A stretch of DNA of 64,000 nt from Mesorhizobium shangrilense (GTDB taxonomy: Bacteria > Pseudomonadota > Alphaproteobacteria > Rhizobiales > Rhizobiaceae), in assembly GCF_028826155.1 (NCBI RefSeq), contig NZ_JAQGPN010000001.1, positions 3,353,501-3,417,500 of the forward strand, in the 5' to 3' direction. Shown here one piece after another: positions 1 through 9,855 of this stretch (its first letter is position 1; each line of letters opens with the position of its first letter). The notes beneath the pieces are model-generated. The model was given only the letters and a program-made list of their open reading frames with translations, made no database searches and was not told the DNA's origin. The translations under genes and the position numbers were made by a program.

Positions 1-1
1 T

Positions 2-550
2 TATTCGGATCTGATCGTTCACCGCGCCCTGATCAGCGCGCTCGGGCTTGGTCCCGACGGCCTGACGCGCGAGGAGGAGGCGCGGCTCGAAGAGACGTCG
101 GCGCTCATTTCGGCCAGCGAGCGGCGCGCCATGGCGGCGGAGCGTGACACGGTCGACCGCCTCGTCGCGGCTTATCTTTCCGAGCGCGTCGACGAAACCT
201 TCGAGGCGCGCATCTCCGGCGTCACCAAGGCCGGCCTCTTCGTGAAGCTGCCGCATTTTGGCGCAGATGGCTTCATCCCCGTGTCATCACTCGACGGCGA
301 CTATTATATCTATGACGAGGCCGCGCATGCGCTCTTCGGCGAACGTACCCGCAAGGGTTATCAACTTGCCGACAGCGTCGAGGTGCGGCTGGTGGAGGTG
401 GCGCCGTTGGCCGGCGCAATGCGTTTCGAGATGTTGACCGAACCCAAGCCATTGCCCGGCTCGAAGCGGTCGTTTGAGAAATCACGCGGACACAAGGGTC
501 GTCTGCGAGCAGCCCAGGGCCGTGATCGCGCGCGCGGCAGGAGACAATGA
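2..550 (+). CDS. rnr: Ribonuclease R, C-terminal part (5' end outside window)
   Basis: The visible 182 residues are the C-terminus of an RNase II/RNB-family 3'-5' exoribonuclease, which degrades structured RNA in the cytoplasm. The first codons read YSDLIVHRALI, the conserved end of the RNB catalytic domain. An S1 RNA-binding domain follows (about residues 60-145, with VTKAGLFVKL and GFIPVSSL), then a basic Arg/Lys-rich tail of about 30 residues. The stop codon overlaps the ATG of the next gene by 4 bases (ATGA), so the two are probably translationally coupled. The catalytic core lies off the left edge. Confidence 0.93.
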   Translation, partial: YSDLIVHRALISALGLGPDGLTREEEARLEETSALISASERRAMAAERDTVDRLVAAYLSERVDETFEARISGVTKAGLFVKLPHFGADGFIPVSSLDGDYYIYDEAAHALFGERTRKGYQLADSVEVRLVEVAPLAGAMRFEMLTEPKPLPGSKRSFEKSRGHKGRLRAAQGRDRARGRRQ

Positions 551-987
551 TGGAAGAGCAGATTTTCGGCGGAGAACGTCACAGCAGCCGCCCCGCCCGC
601 AGCATTTGGCAGGCTATGAAGCGCGGCATGCTTTGCAGCTGTCCGAACTGCGGCGAGGGAAAGCTCTTCCGCTCCTTCCTGAAGACGGTCGACCGCTGCG
701 AGGCCTGCGGCGAGGAGATATACCATCATCGTGCCGACGACCTGCCGGCCTACCTCACCCTTGTCATCGTCGGCCATGTCGTCATCGGCGCCTTCATGGG
801 CGTCGAGGCCGCTACGGCCCACTTCTCGCTTCTGCAGCATCTCGCCATCTGGGTGCCTTTGACGGTCATCGGCTCGCTGGCGATGCTCAGGCCTGTCAAG
901 GGCGGCGTCGTCGGCTTGCAGTGGGCGCTCTACATGCATGGCTTCGGAGGCGAAGCTGAACTCGCCGAACCCCACCCAGAACTTTGA
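547..987 (+). CDS. DUF983 family small membrane protein with zinc ribbon
   Basis: 146 residues. Two CxxC pairs (C32/C35 and C51/C54) form an N-terminal zinc ribbon. Two hydrophobic segments follow, at about residues 68-90 and 98-118. This is the DUF983 architecture common next to rnr in Rhizobiales; the biochemical role is unknown. It overlaps rnr upstream by 4 bases, and its TGA adjoins the Nudix gene downstream, so the three genes look like one operon. Confidence 0.88.
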   Translation: MMEEQIFGGERHSSRPARSIWQAMKRGMLCSCPNCGEGKLFRSFLKTVDRCEACGEEIYHHRADDLPAYLTLVIVGHVVIGAFMGVEAATAHFSLLQHLAIWVPLTVIGSLAMLRPVKGGVVGLQWALYMHGFGGEAELAEPHPEL

Positions 988-1001
988 AGGCGGTCGCTTC
1001 G

Positions 1002-1757
1002 ATGTCAGCGCCTGCAATTGCTGGGATGACGCGTGCGGCCCTGGATCAGGCCGAGTCACGTGACTTTGCACTGGGCAAGGGGCCGCTGAAGCCCCGAGAC
1101 GCCGCAACATTGATACTTCTCGACCGTTGCGGGAACGACGTCCTCGTGCTCATGGGCCGCCGTCATGCCCGCCACGCCTTCATGCCGGGCAAGTTCGTCT
1201 TTCCGGGCGGCCGCACCGATGCTGCCGACAGCCGTGTGCCCGTCGCGACGGCCCTGCATGCCGCCGAGGAAGCCCGCATCGCAGGCGGTGGCGTCCGGGC
1301 GACGGCGACCAGGGCGCGCGCCATCGCCCTCTCCGCCATCCGTGAGACCTACGAGGAAGCCGGCCTGCTGATCGGCCGCAGGGGCCCCTTCAGCGGGCAA
1401 AATGCCGGTTGGCAAGGCTTTGTCGAGCACGGTGTCACGCCTTCACTGGAAGGCCTGCGCTTCATTGCGCGCGCCATCACGCCTCCCGGCCGCGTCCGGC
1501 GCTTCGATACCCGGTTCCTTGCGGCGTGGAGAAGCGAGGTCGCCGTGGCGCTGCCGGACGGCGGTCCTACCGACGAACTCGAAGAACTGGTCTGGCTGCC
1601 CATCGCCGAGGCCAAGAAGCTGGACCTGCCGACCATCACGTCGAGTATCCTGGACGACCTCATGCTGCGGTTCGACCAGGATCCGCAATTGAGCCCGGGC
1701 GGAGCGGCGCCGTTCTATCGAATGCGCCACAACAGATTCCATCGCGAGATTCTCTAA
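1002..1757 (+). CDS. Nudix hydrolase with interrupted Nudix box
   Basis: 251 residues. The core RETYEEAG (residues 114-121) is the REUxEExG part of the Nudix motif, which binds divalent metal for hydrolysis of nucleoside-diphosphate-linked compounds. The preceding glycine part, FPGGRTD (about residues 67-73), is separated from it by some 40 residues instead of the usual 7. Long inserts here occur in NUDT7/NUDT19-like (CoA diphosphatase-like) proteins, so the substrate may be a CoA or acyl-CoA derivative; that is inference. I chose the ATG at 1002, preceded by GAAGG; an in-frame TTG at 984 overlapping the DUF983 stop is the alternative. Confidence 0.85.
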   Translation: MSAPAIAGMTRAALDQAESRDFALGKGPLKPRDAATLILLDRCGNDVLVLMGRRHARHAFMPGKFVFPGGRTDAADSRVPVATALHAAEEARIAGGGVRATATRARAIALSAIRETYEEAGLLIGRRGPFSGQNAGWQGFVEHGVTPSLEGLRFIARAITPPGRVRRFDTRFLAAWRSEVAVALPDGGPTDELEELVWLPIAEAKKLDLPTITSSILDDLMLRFDQDPQLSPGGAAPFYRMRHNRFHREIL

Positions 1758-1764
1758 CCCTCGC

Positions 1765-2946
1765 ATGACCGTATCCATCGAAGAACAGGGCGGCCAGTCC
1801 CTGGACCGCGTACGCTGGCTATCGATCTCGGCGGCAATCGCATCCATCAGCGTGGTCGGCATCGCCATCGGGCTCGGCGTTCCCCTGCTGAGCTTTATCC
1901 TGGAACAGCGCGGCTATTCGGCCACGATGATCGGGCTGAACACCGCCATTGCCGGCATCGCCTCCATCGCAGCTGCTCCGATCGCGACGCCGCTGGCGGC
2001 ACGATTCGGGGTGGTTCCGACAATTCTGGCGATGATCGTCGTCGGAGCGCTTTCCTTTGTAGGCTTCTATTTCGCCCCGGCCTTCTGGATGTGGTTTCCC
2101 CTGCGGGCTCTGCTCCACGTCTCGCTGACCGTGCTTTTCATCCTTTCCGAATTCTGGATCAGCATGTCGGCGCCGCCCAAGCATCGCGGGCTTGTGCTCG
2201 GCATCTATGCGACGGTGCTGTCGTTGGGATTCGCATTCGGCCCGTGGCTTTTTGCAATGATCGGAAGCCAGGGCTTCCTGCCGTTCGCCATCGCATTCGT
2301 GATCGTGATGCTGGCTGCAGTGCCCGTGCTTGCCGCGTGGGGCGACAGTCCGCCCATGCAGGGCGGGGCGAAGGCGACGGGCTTCCTCCCCTACGTTTGG
2401 CTCGTGCCGACGGCCACGGCCGCGGTGCTGGTCTTCGGCGCCGTGGAGACAGGCGGGTTCGCACTGTTTCCCGTCTACGGCACGCGCATCGGCTTTTCCG
2501 AGGCGGAAGCGGCAATGCTGCTCTCCATGGTAGGCCTCGGCAACGTCGTTCTGCAGATTCCCCTCGGCATGATCAGCGACCGCGTGCGCGACCGGCGCTA
2601 CCTCTTGATGTGCTGCGCCGCTTTCGGGCTGGCAGGCATGCTGGTTCTGCCGGCTGTCACGTCCAACTGGCATGCGACGGCGACGCTGCTGTTCGTCTGG
2701 GGCGGCGCGGTGGCGGCCATGTACACGATCGGCCTTGCTCACCTCGGCTCGCGCCTTTCGGGCCGCGATCTCGCCAACGCCAACGCAGCCTTCGTGTTTT
2801 GCTACGGCCTCGGGATGCTTGTCGGCCCGCAGGCTGTCGGCCTCGGCATGGACATGTTCGGGCCGGCGGGCTTCGCATGCTCTCTCGCCGCGTTCTTCAT
2901 CGCCTATATCGTGCTGGCTCTCGGACGCCTGGTCGCCGCCAGGTAA
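1765..2946 (+). CDS. Major facilitator superfamily transporter (YcaD-like)
   Basis: 393 residues with about 12 hydrophobic segments in two six-helix halves, and a loop LGMISDRVRDRRY matching the MFS GxxxDRxGRR signature between helices of the second half. It belongs to the inner-membrane MFS permeases; the substrate cannot be read from sequence. The gene starts 7 bases after the Nudix stop and is probably the last gene of the rnr-DUF983-Nudix-MFS operon. It converges on the MarR-GNAT gene, with only about 40 bases between the two stops. Confidence 0.88.
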   Translation: MTVSIEEQGGQSLDRVRWLSISAAIASISVVGIAIGLGVPLLSFILEQRGYSATMIGLNTAIAGIASIAAAPIATPLAARFGVVPTILAMIVVGALSFVGFYFAPAFWMWFPLRALLHVSLTVLFILSEFWISMSAPPKHRGLVLGIYATVLSLGFAFGPWLFAMIGSQGFLPFAIAFVIVMLAAVPVLAAWGDSPPMQGGAKATGFLPYVWLVPTATAAVLVFGAVETGGFALFPVYGTRIGFSEAEAAMLLSMVGLGNVVLQIPLGMISDRVRDRRYLLMCCAAFGLAGMLVLPAVTSNWHATATLLFVWGGAVAAMYTIGLAHLGSRLSGRDLANANAAFVFCYGLGMLVGPQAVGLGMDMFGPAGFACSLAAFFIAYIVLALGRLVAAR

Positions 2947-2989
2947 ACCCGCGGGAGCCGGAGCGTCTGAAGGCTCGGCGCGGCCCGCG

Positions 2990-3877
2990 TCAATCCGCCA
3001 GACGTTTCTCGAACCAGTAATCCGCGTAGGGATTGTCGTTGTAGCGGCCGACTTCTGAAAACCCCTCGCTGCGATAGAGCGCATGCGCTTCCTTGAGCGC
3101 TCGGTTGGTGTCGAGGCACAGCCGGCGGAAACCTGCCTCGCGTGCGATCTGCTCCAGCTTGTGCAGCATCCGGCGCGCGAGGCCCTGGCCGCGTGCGGCA
3201 GGCGACGTCCACATCCGCTTGATCTCCGCTGTCTCGTCCGACAGCCGCAGGAGGGCAGCGCAGCCGACCGGCTCCGCGCCGCGGCGCGCGACAAGGAAGT
3301 AACCCGCCGGCGGCGTCATCTCCGCTTCCGACACCGTGTTGCCCTTCGTCTGGTCAAAACCCTCCTCGAAGCGGGCGGCGAGCTCGGCAAAGTATTCGGC
3401 GAGGCACCAGCGCGCGTCCGCGCTGCCCGGCGGCTCCACGCCGATGTCGATGGCCGCCACCTGCAGCAGCCGCCGTACCTCCTCCATGGCCGAAAGCAGC
3501 CGCCGGCGCTGGCTCTCGTCGAGCGGGTTCAGGATCGAAAGCGCAAGCTCATCCGAGCGGCTCTCATAGGCGTCGAATTCGGCCCGCCCCTCGGACGTCA
3601 GCATGGCTCGGCGGACGCGCGCGTCCCTTGGGCTGCTCTCGACGTGGACCAACCCCTGCCCTTCCAGCGAGCGCAGCAGCCTGCTGAGATAGCCCGAGTC
3701 AAGGGAGAGCCTGCTGCGCAGGTCGCGGATGTCAGCGCCGGTGGCGCCGATCTCGTAGATCAGGCGCGCCTCACCGAGCGGCCGCCCCTGGCTGAGGTAG
3801 CTGTCCTGCAGCGCGCCTACCCGCTGCGTGACCATGCGGTTGAAGCGGCGAACTTCCTGGATCCAGCTTGCGTCCAT
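2990..3877 (-). CDS. Bifunctional MarR-type regulator / GNAT N-acetyltransferase
   Basis: 295 residues. Residues 1-145 are a MarR winged-helix domain (a helix-turn-helix around LRSRLSLDSGYLSRLLRSLE and a wing with DARVRRAMLTSEGR). Residues 150-295 are a GNAT acetyltransferase with the acetyl-CoA loop ARGQGLARRML. Fused MarR-GNAT proteins are widespread in Proteobacteria and appear to couple ligand sensing or acetylation to gene control. A perfect 14-bp palindrome (3882-3895) lies immediately upstream of the start codon and suggests autoregulation. It is divergent from the metzincin gene. Confidence 0.92.
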   Translation of the reverse strand: MDASWIQEVRRFNRMVTQRVGALQDSYLSQGRPLGEARLIYEIGATGADIRDLRSRLSLDSGYLSRLLRSLEGQGLVHVESSPRDARVRRAMLTSEGRAEFDAYESRSDELALSILNPLDESQRRRLLSAMEEVRRLLQVAAIDIGVEPPGSADARWCLAEYFAELAARFEEGFDQTKGNTVSEAEMTPPAGYFLVARRGAEPVGCAALLRLSDETAEIKRMWTSPAARGQGLARRMLHKLEQIAREAGFRRLCLDTNRALKEAHALYRSEGFSEVGRYNDNPYADYWFEKRLAD

Positions 3878-3881
3878 TACC

Positions 3882-3895
3882 TGACTTTAGTCAGA
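3882..3895. promoter_or_regulatory. Palindromic candidate operator of the MarR-GNAT gene
   Basis: CTGACT-TT-AGTCAG is a perfect 6-bp inverted repeat with a 2-bp centre. It ends 4 bases upstream of the MarR-GNAT ATG and sits in the divergent spacer to the metzincin gene. Position and symmetry fit a dimeric MarR binding site; that it acts as an operator is inference. Confidence 0.5.
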
Positions 3896-4035
3896 TAAAG
3901 CGGCCTCAGCAAGACGCTTCACCGGTCATGCCGGGCGAACACGGCCGATCACGCAGGCCACCTCCCTACGGCGACCGGGCTTCTCGCCTCTCGCGGTCAA
4001 TGGTAATTTGCAACCGGGGCGCTTCGGAACAGCTC

Positions 4036-5073
4036 ATGGCTCGAATCATAAAGGCCATCGTGAGCAGAGATGCGCCAACCGACGGCTTCGATCCGGACGT
4101 TCCCTATCAGATGGTCCCGTTGCAGGGCACGCGCGACATCATGGTGGAAACGTTCGAGAACAAGGCGGAACTGTCGTTCCGGACCGCCGGCGTGGCGCGG
4201 ATGTCGAATTTTCGCATCCGGCGCCAGAGCGTGCCCAGCCTGTTTCCCCTACCCGGCCCAGCCGAGCTGGTGGAGCGCATCGTGCTTCCGGAACGTTCGC
4301 TTATCGAGTTAACGCTGACCGGCATGCGCATCGAGATGACCGCCCTCGATGCGCGGGAAAGGCTGCCCTCAGGCGCCCTCGAGCCTACTCCCCGTCTCAT
4401 CCTCGCGGTATCAGTCAAGGAGCATCACACCCGCACGTTCGCCGTCTGCTACCTGTTCGACCGCGTCAACCGCGACACCGGCCGCCGCCTGGGTTTCGGT
4501 CGCCATTTCGAGGACGTGAGCACCATCTGGCTGGACCAGGCGAACTTCACGCTGACCAATGTCGACGGCCACAATTCGAGTTCGGACTTTGCGCGCACCC
4601 TGATCGTGCCCGGCTCGCTGGGGGCCGTTCTGGATGTCGAGAACAATGCCAACATCCAGATGATCGTCGATGCATTCGATCTGCGCTTTCCCGGGCTCTT
4701 TCATCAGCACCACGCCATTGTCTTCGCCTCGCCCGTGCCTGTCCGCTCGCAGGGGCTGCTGCGCGACGGGATCGCCGTGAAATTCCGGCGAACCTTCGAC
4801 CAGCGGACGTTCAGCATGATCTTCATCCCGCCCCACACACAGGATGACGTGCTCCGCCACACGATCGCGCATGAAGTCGGACATTCCCTTGGTCTCGGCC
4901 ACGTCCCTGAAAAGATTCCCGACAACCTGCCCCAGGACGCGCCGATCCTGCGGTTGGTGGATTCGCACAACATGATGTTCCCCAACAACGTCCTGCTGTC
5001 GAACCGGCTGAATGCCTCGCAGATCGAACTCGTCCATCTGCTCGGGCCCCAGTTCCGCGAACTGAACATCTGA
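4036..5073 (+). CDS. Metzincin-type zinc metalloprotease-like protein, uncharacterised
   Basis: 345 residues. HEVGHSLGLGH at about residues 279-289 matches the metzincin zinc site HExxHxxGxxH, and a Met pair in NMMFPN (M313/M314), 24-25 residues later, fits the Met-turn. Both point to an active matrixin/astacin-like endopeptidase. The first 270 residues are not recognisable and look beta-rich. No signal peptide is evident with the ATG at 4036; an in-frame ATG at 4000 and an open frame back to 3868 also exist, and no good ribosome site decides. It is 14 bases upstream of a peptidoglycan-binding-like gene, so the two are likely co-transcribed. Substrate and location are unknown. Confidence 0.72.
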   Translation: MARIIKAIVSRDAPTDGFDPDVPYQMVPLQGTRDIMVETFENKAELSFRTAGVARMSNFRIRRQSVPSLFPLPGPAELVERIVLPERSLIELTLTGMRIEMTALDARERLPSGALEPTPRLILAVSVKEHHTRTFAVCYLFDRVNRDTGRRLGFGRHFEDVSTIWLDQANFTLTNVDGHNSSSDFARTLIVPGSLGAVLDVENNANIQMIVDAFDLRFPGLFHQHHAIVFASPVPVRSQGLLRDGIAVKFRRTFDQRTFSMIFIPPHTQDDVLRHTIAHEVGHSLGLGHVPEKIPDNLPQDAPILRLVDSHNMMFPNNVLLSNRLNASQIELVHLLGPQFRELNI

Positions 5074-5087
5074 AGGAAGGCGATGCG

Positions 5088-5444
5088 ATGCCGCTGCAGT
5101 CCAAAACCTTGTCGGGCGACGAAAGGCTCGAAGCGTGCCTGGTCCAGGACAGCGCCCATCTGACCAGGGGCACGACCGGCGAAGCCGTGGCAAAGGTCCA
5201 GGCGGCGTTGATCTTTCTGGATGACGCCGCAATCGACAGGGACGAGCTTCTTGCCGAGACATACGGCCCGTCGACGGCGGCAGCCGTCCTCGCCTACAAG
5301 ACCGCACGCAAGATCATCAACACGTCATATCAGCAGACAGCGGACGAAATCGTCGGCAAGATGACGATCAGGGCGCTCGACGACGAGTTGCTCATCGCCG
5401 AGGCGCGCCCTCCGGGTTCTCCGCGCGGGTTCCTGTGCGCCTGA
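5088..5444 (+). CDS. Small peptidoglycan-binding-domain-like protein
   Basis: 118 residues. The central part (about residues 22-100) resembles the PG_binding_1 three-helix fold: LTRGTTGEAVAKVQAAL, then YGPSTAAAVLAYKTAR, then VGKMTIRALDDELL. The loop before the second helix is longer than usual. No signal peptide is visible. A strong GAAGGAAGG ribosome site precedes the ATG at 5088. It follows the metzincin gene by 14 bases. It could be an adaptor, inhibitor or targeting subunit for that protease, but this is only inferred from linkage. Confidence 0.72.
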   Translation: MPLQSKTLSGDERLEACLVQDSAHLTRGTTGEAVAKVQAALIFLDDAAIDRDELLAETYGPSTAAAVLAYKTARKIINTSYQQTADEIVGKMTIRALDDELLIAEARPPGSPRGFLCA

Positions 5445-5463
5445 GACGGCGCGACAGCCCCGG

Positions 5464-7104
<1,641 letters not shown>

Positions 7105-7213
7105 TTAACGCCGCGGAGTTGATTCCGCCAGCGGAAAACACCGATCCGAGTGCTTTTCCAAGGCTGCGGGAACAGCGACCTCGCCGCTATTCGCATGCCC
7201 TAACGGCAGGCGC

Positions 7214-8758
7214 CTACTTCTTGGCTGCCAGCCGATCGCCGATCTTCGAGGCGTAGTTCATCACGTGGAAGGTGTAGTTCTCCTCCACCGTGCCCTGGAA
7301 GAGATGCGCCCAGGGGCCGATCGCATAGATGCCGAGATCCTCCCCGCCATGCGTCTCGCTGCCCAAGGGCACCAGCGAAGGCTGCACGAAATCGGGCTTC
7401 ATGGTTTCCTCGGAGGTCAGCATCGGCCGTTCGGTCGGCTTTTCCGCGCCGCCCGGCCCGTTCGCGAAACCGATGGTCGTGTATGTCTTGCCGTCCTTGC
7501 CGTAGATCGGCTCGTCGTCGACCCCCACCGATACGCCGAGGATCGGGTTGCCTCGCTTGGCGTAGCCGGAAATGGTCAGCGTGTGGCTGTGGTCGCCGGT
7601 CACCACGATCAGCGTCTCTTCGAGGTTCACCTTGCCCAGCACGGCCTTGACGGCCTCGTTCATCGCCACCCCGTCCGACAGCGTGCGGTAGGCGTTGGAT
7701 TCATGGCTGGCGTGGTCGATGCGCCCACCCTCGATCAGCAGCACGTAGCCTTCCGGATTGCGCGACAGGATGTCGATCGCCTTCTCCGACATCTCCGCCA
7801 GCGAAGGTTCGCCCGCCCCATCTCCGGCACGATCATGCTCGTATTGCATGTGAGACGGTTCGAACAAGCCAAGCAGATGGTCGATCTTGGCCGAATCGAT
7901 GGCGGCGAATTGCTCCTTGTTCCAGACATAGGCGCCCTTCTCGCCATACCGGTCGAGCCAGGTCTTGGTCAGGTCCTTGCCGTCCTTGCGCTTGGGCTTC
8001 TTCTTCTCGTTGCCCGGGTACTCGGGGTCCTGGGCGGTTTCCGGCAGGAAGTAGGCGCGACCACCTCCCAGCGCGACCTCCAGTCCGTCGCCATACTTCA
8101 TCTCGACCAGTTGCCGCGCGATGTCGGTGCATCCAGCGCTCAAGGCTTCCGCGGGCATATTGGCGTCGGCTTCCCAGTCGCGATTGGCGATGTGCGAGTA
8201 GGTGGCGCCGGGCGTCGCATGCGTCACCCGCGCTGTGGTGATCGCACCGGTCGCCATGCCGATCGTTTCGGCCATCTCCCAAAGAGTGGTCACATGCTTG
8301 GTCTTTTGATCCTCACAGGAATCGAGCCTTGCCGTGTGGTCCAGTCCCATCACATCGTTGATGGTCTTCACCCCTGCGGTCATCGCCACGGCGCTCGGCG
8401 CCGAGTCGGTGATCTGTGCGTCCGCCGAATAGGTCTTTGATGCGGCCAGATAAGGAAACGCCTCCCAGGCCAGCACATTCGATTCGCCATCGACGCCGCG
8501 CTGCTGACCCTCGAAGATGCGGGTGGCGGTGACTGTCGAGAAACCCATGCCATCGCCGACGAATAGAATCACGTTCTTGGCGCGGTTGGTGTTTTTCTGC
8601 TGTCTCAGGATAGCGCCGAGCGCTGCGTCGGCCTGCTTGTAGTAGGGGTCGTCGCCCTGGATCAATCGGGCGTCCTCGGCGAAGGCGCCCGCCACGCCGG
8701 CCGTCATCCACGCCAGCGCTGTCAGCGCGTGCGCCGCATGCTTCCGCTGCATTCTCAT
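7214..8758 (-). CDS. Alkaline phosphatase (PhoA superfamily), exported
   Basis: 514 residues. An N-terminal signal peptide (about residues 1-27, ending AGAFA) directs export to the periplasm. Metal-site and nucleophile motifs of the alkaline phosphatase family are present: VILFVGDGMG, TDSAPSAVAMTAG (catalytic Ser), EGGRIDHASH and VTGDHSHT near the C-terminus. It hydrolyses phosphomonoesters to release phosphate. A GGGGAGGAGAG ribosome site precedes the ATG. No clear Pho box is seen upstream. A second, unrelated phosphatase (PhoX) lies 6.5 kb away. Confidence 0.93.
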   Translation of the reverse strand: MRMQRKHAAHALTALAWMTAGVAGAFAEDARLIQGDDPYYKQADAALGAILRQQKNTNRAKNVILFVGDGMGFSTVTATRIFEGQQRGVDGESNVLAWEAFPYLAASKTYSADAQITDSAPSAVAMTAGVKTINDVMGLDHTARLDSCEDQKTKHVTTLWEMAETIGMATGAITTARVTHATPGATYSHIANRDWEADANMPAEALSAGCTDIARQLVEMKYGDGLEVALGGGRAYFLPETAQDPEYPGNEKKKPKRKDGKDLTKTWLDRYGEKGAYVWNKEQFAAIDSAKIDHLLGLFEPSHMQYEHDRAGDGAGEPSLAEMSEKAIDILSRNPEGYVLLIEGGRIDHASHESNAYRTLSDGVAMNEAVKAVLGKVNLEETLIVVTGDHSHTLTISGYAKRGNPILGVSVGVDDEPIYGKDGKTYTTIGFANGPGGAEKPTERPMLTSEETMKPDFVQPSLVPLGSETHGGEDLGIYAIGPWAHLFQGTVEENYTFHVMNYASKIGDRLAAKK

Positions 8759-8894
8759 TTGCTCTCCTCCCCACCGGGCCCGTTTCGCAAATAAAGATTA
8801 GCCTGCTAACAATCTCATACAACAGTGAAAGACTGGCAATTGCAAGCCGAAACGGTGGCGGAGCGATCGCCATCGGCGTCAGCGATAACCGCAA

Positions 8895-8921
8895 ACGAAA
8901 AAGGCCGCCCGGAGGCGGCCG
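8895..8921 (-). terminator. Rho-independent terminator of rpsD
   Basis: On the minus strand, a 7-bp GC stem (arms 8914-8920 and 8903-8909) with a 4-base loop is followed by a run of five T. It lies about 25 bases after the rpsD stop codon. Confidence 0.8.
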
Positions 8922-8945
8922 ATTTGTACTGCCGTGGGTGGCAGA

Positions 8946-9563
8946 TCAGCGCGAGTAGAACTCGACGACCAGGTTCGGCTCCATCTGCACCGCGTAGGGC
9001 ACGTCCGACAGAGCCGGCACGCGCGCGAAGGTCGCGGTCATCTTGTTGTGGTCGGCCTCGATGTAGTCAGGCACGTCGCGCTCGGCGAGTTGCACGGCTT
9101 CAAGAACCATGACGAGCTGCTTCGACTTCTCGCGAACCTCGATCACGTCGCCGGGCTTGCAGCGATACGAGCCGATGTTGGTCCGCTTGCCGTTGACGTT
9201 GACGTGGCCGTGGTTGACGAACTGACGGGCCGCGAAAATGGTCGGCACGAACTTGGCGCGGTAGACGATGGCGTCGAGGCGCGACTCCAGGAGGCCGATC
9301 AGGCTCTCCGGCGTGTCGCCCTTGCGGCGGTTCGCCTCCTCATAGGTCTTGCGGAACTGCTTCTCCGAAATGTCGCCGTAGTAGCCCTTGAGCTTCTGCT
9401 TGGCGCGGAGCTGCAGACCGAAGTCCGACATCTTGCCCTTGCGGCGCTGGCCGTGCTGGCCCGGGCCGTATTCGCGCTTGTTGACCGGGGACTTCGGGCG
9501 GCCCCAGATATTTTCGCCGAGACGGCGATCGATCTTGTATTTTGCGGATTCGCGCTTGCTCAT
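8946..9563 (-). CDS. rpsD: 30S ribosomal protein S4
   Basis: 205 residues. S4 nucleates assembly of the 30S body on 16S r[23 protein letters not shown] is the typical alphaproteobacterial start, and the S4 RNA-binding domain ([25 protein letters not shown]) covers about residues 95-160. I chose the ATG at 9563; the start five codons upstream lacks family support. The gene is monocistronic with its own terminator. Two hairpins with GNRA-type loops lie in the leader, which could serve S4 feedback control. Confidence 0.97.
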   Translation of the reverse strand: MSKRESAKYKIDRRLGENIWGRPKSPVNKREYGPGQHGQRRKGKMSDFGLQLRAKQKLKGYYGDISEKQFRKTYEEANRRKGDTPESLIGLLESRLDAIVYRAKFVPTIFAARQFVNHGHVNVNGKRTNIGSYRCKPGDVIEVREKSKQLVMVLEAVQLAERDVPDYIEADHNKMTATFARVPALSDVPYAVQMEPNLVVEFYSR

Positions 9564-9584
9564 CGCATTCCCTTTCAATCATAC

Positions 9585-9728
9585 GAACCCGGACCTCGCG
9601 GCCGGGCGAAGGAAACGCGCCCTCCTCTGGCCTCCTTTTCCGAGACCTGACAGGATCTTCCACGCACGCTTTGCGGAAAGATCCACGGGACACGTCAATG
9701 ACAACACCGGACCTCACGGCCCGGCGTT
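9585..9728 (-). promoter_or_regulatory. Structured rpsD leader with two similar hairpins
   Basis: In minus-strand RNA, two related stem-loops precede rpsD: one at 9588-9607 with loop GCGA, one at 9707-9725 with loop GTGA. Both loops fit the GNRA consensus and the stems share the core CCGG...GGTCCGG. The proximal one is about 24 nt from the start codon. Similarity and position suggest a duplicated regulatory element, perhaps bound by S4; no experimental support is known to me. The rest of the spacer 9564-9855 shows no gene. Confidence 0.4.
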
Positions 9729-9855
9729 GGCGGCGAGATAGGGGAAACAGCCGCCGATGTCAACGGCGCGCGAGACACCCGGAAGCTCCCAAATGCCCCC
9801 GTCTGGCTGGCGGACACATATCCGGGAGCCATCGTTCGCAGCTCTGCGGACAGGA

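Noticed and set aside
8759..8830. Pho box upstream of the alkaline phosphatase, and a similar weak motif upstream of phoX (15080-15236)
   Set aside because: Only partial, poorly spaced matches to the CTGTCAT repeats; not strong enough to call by eye.
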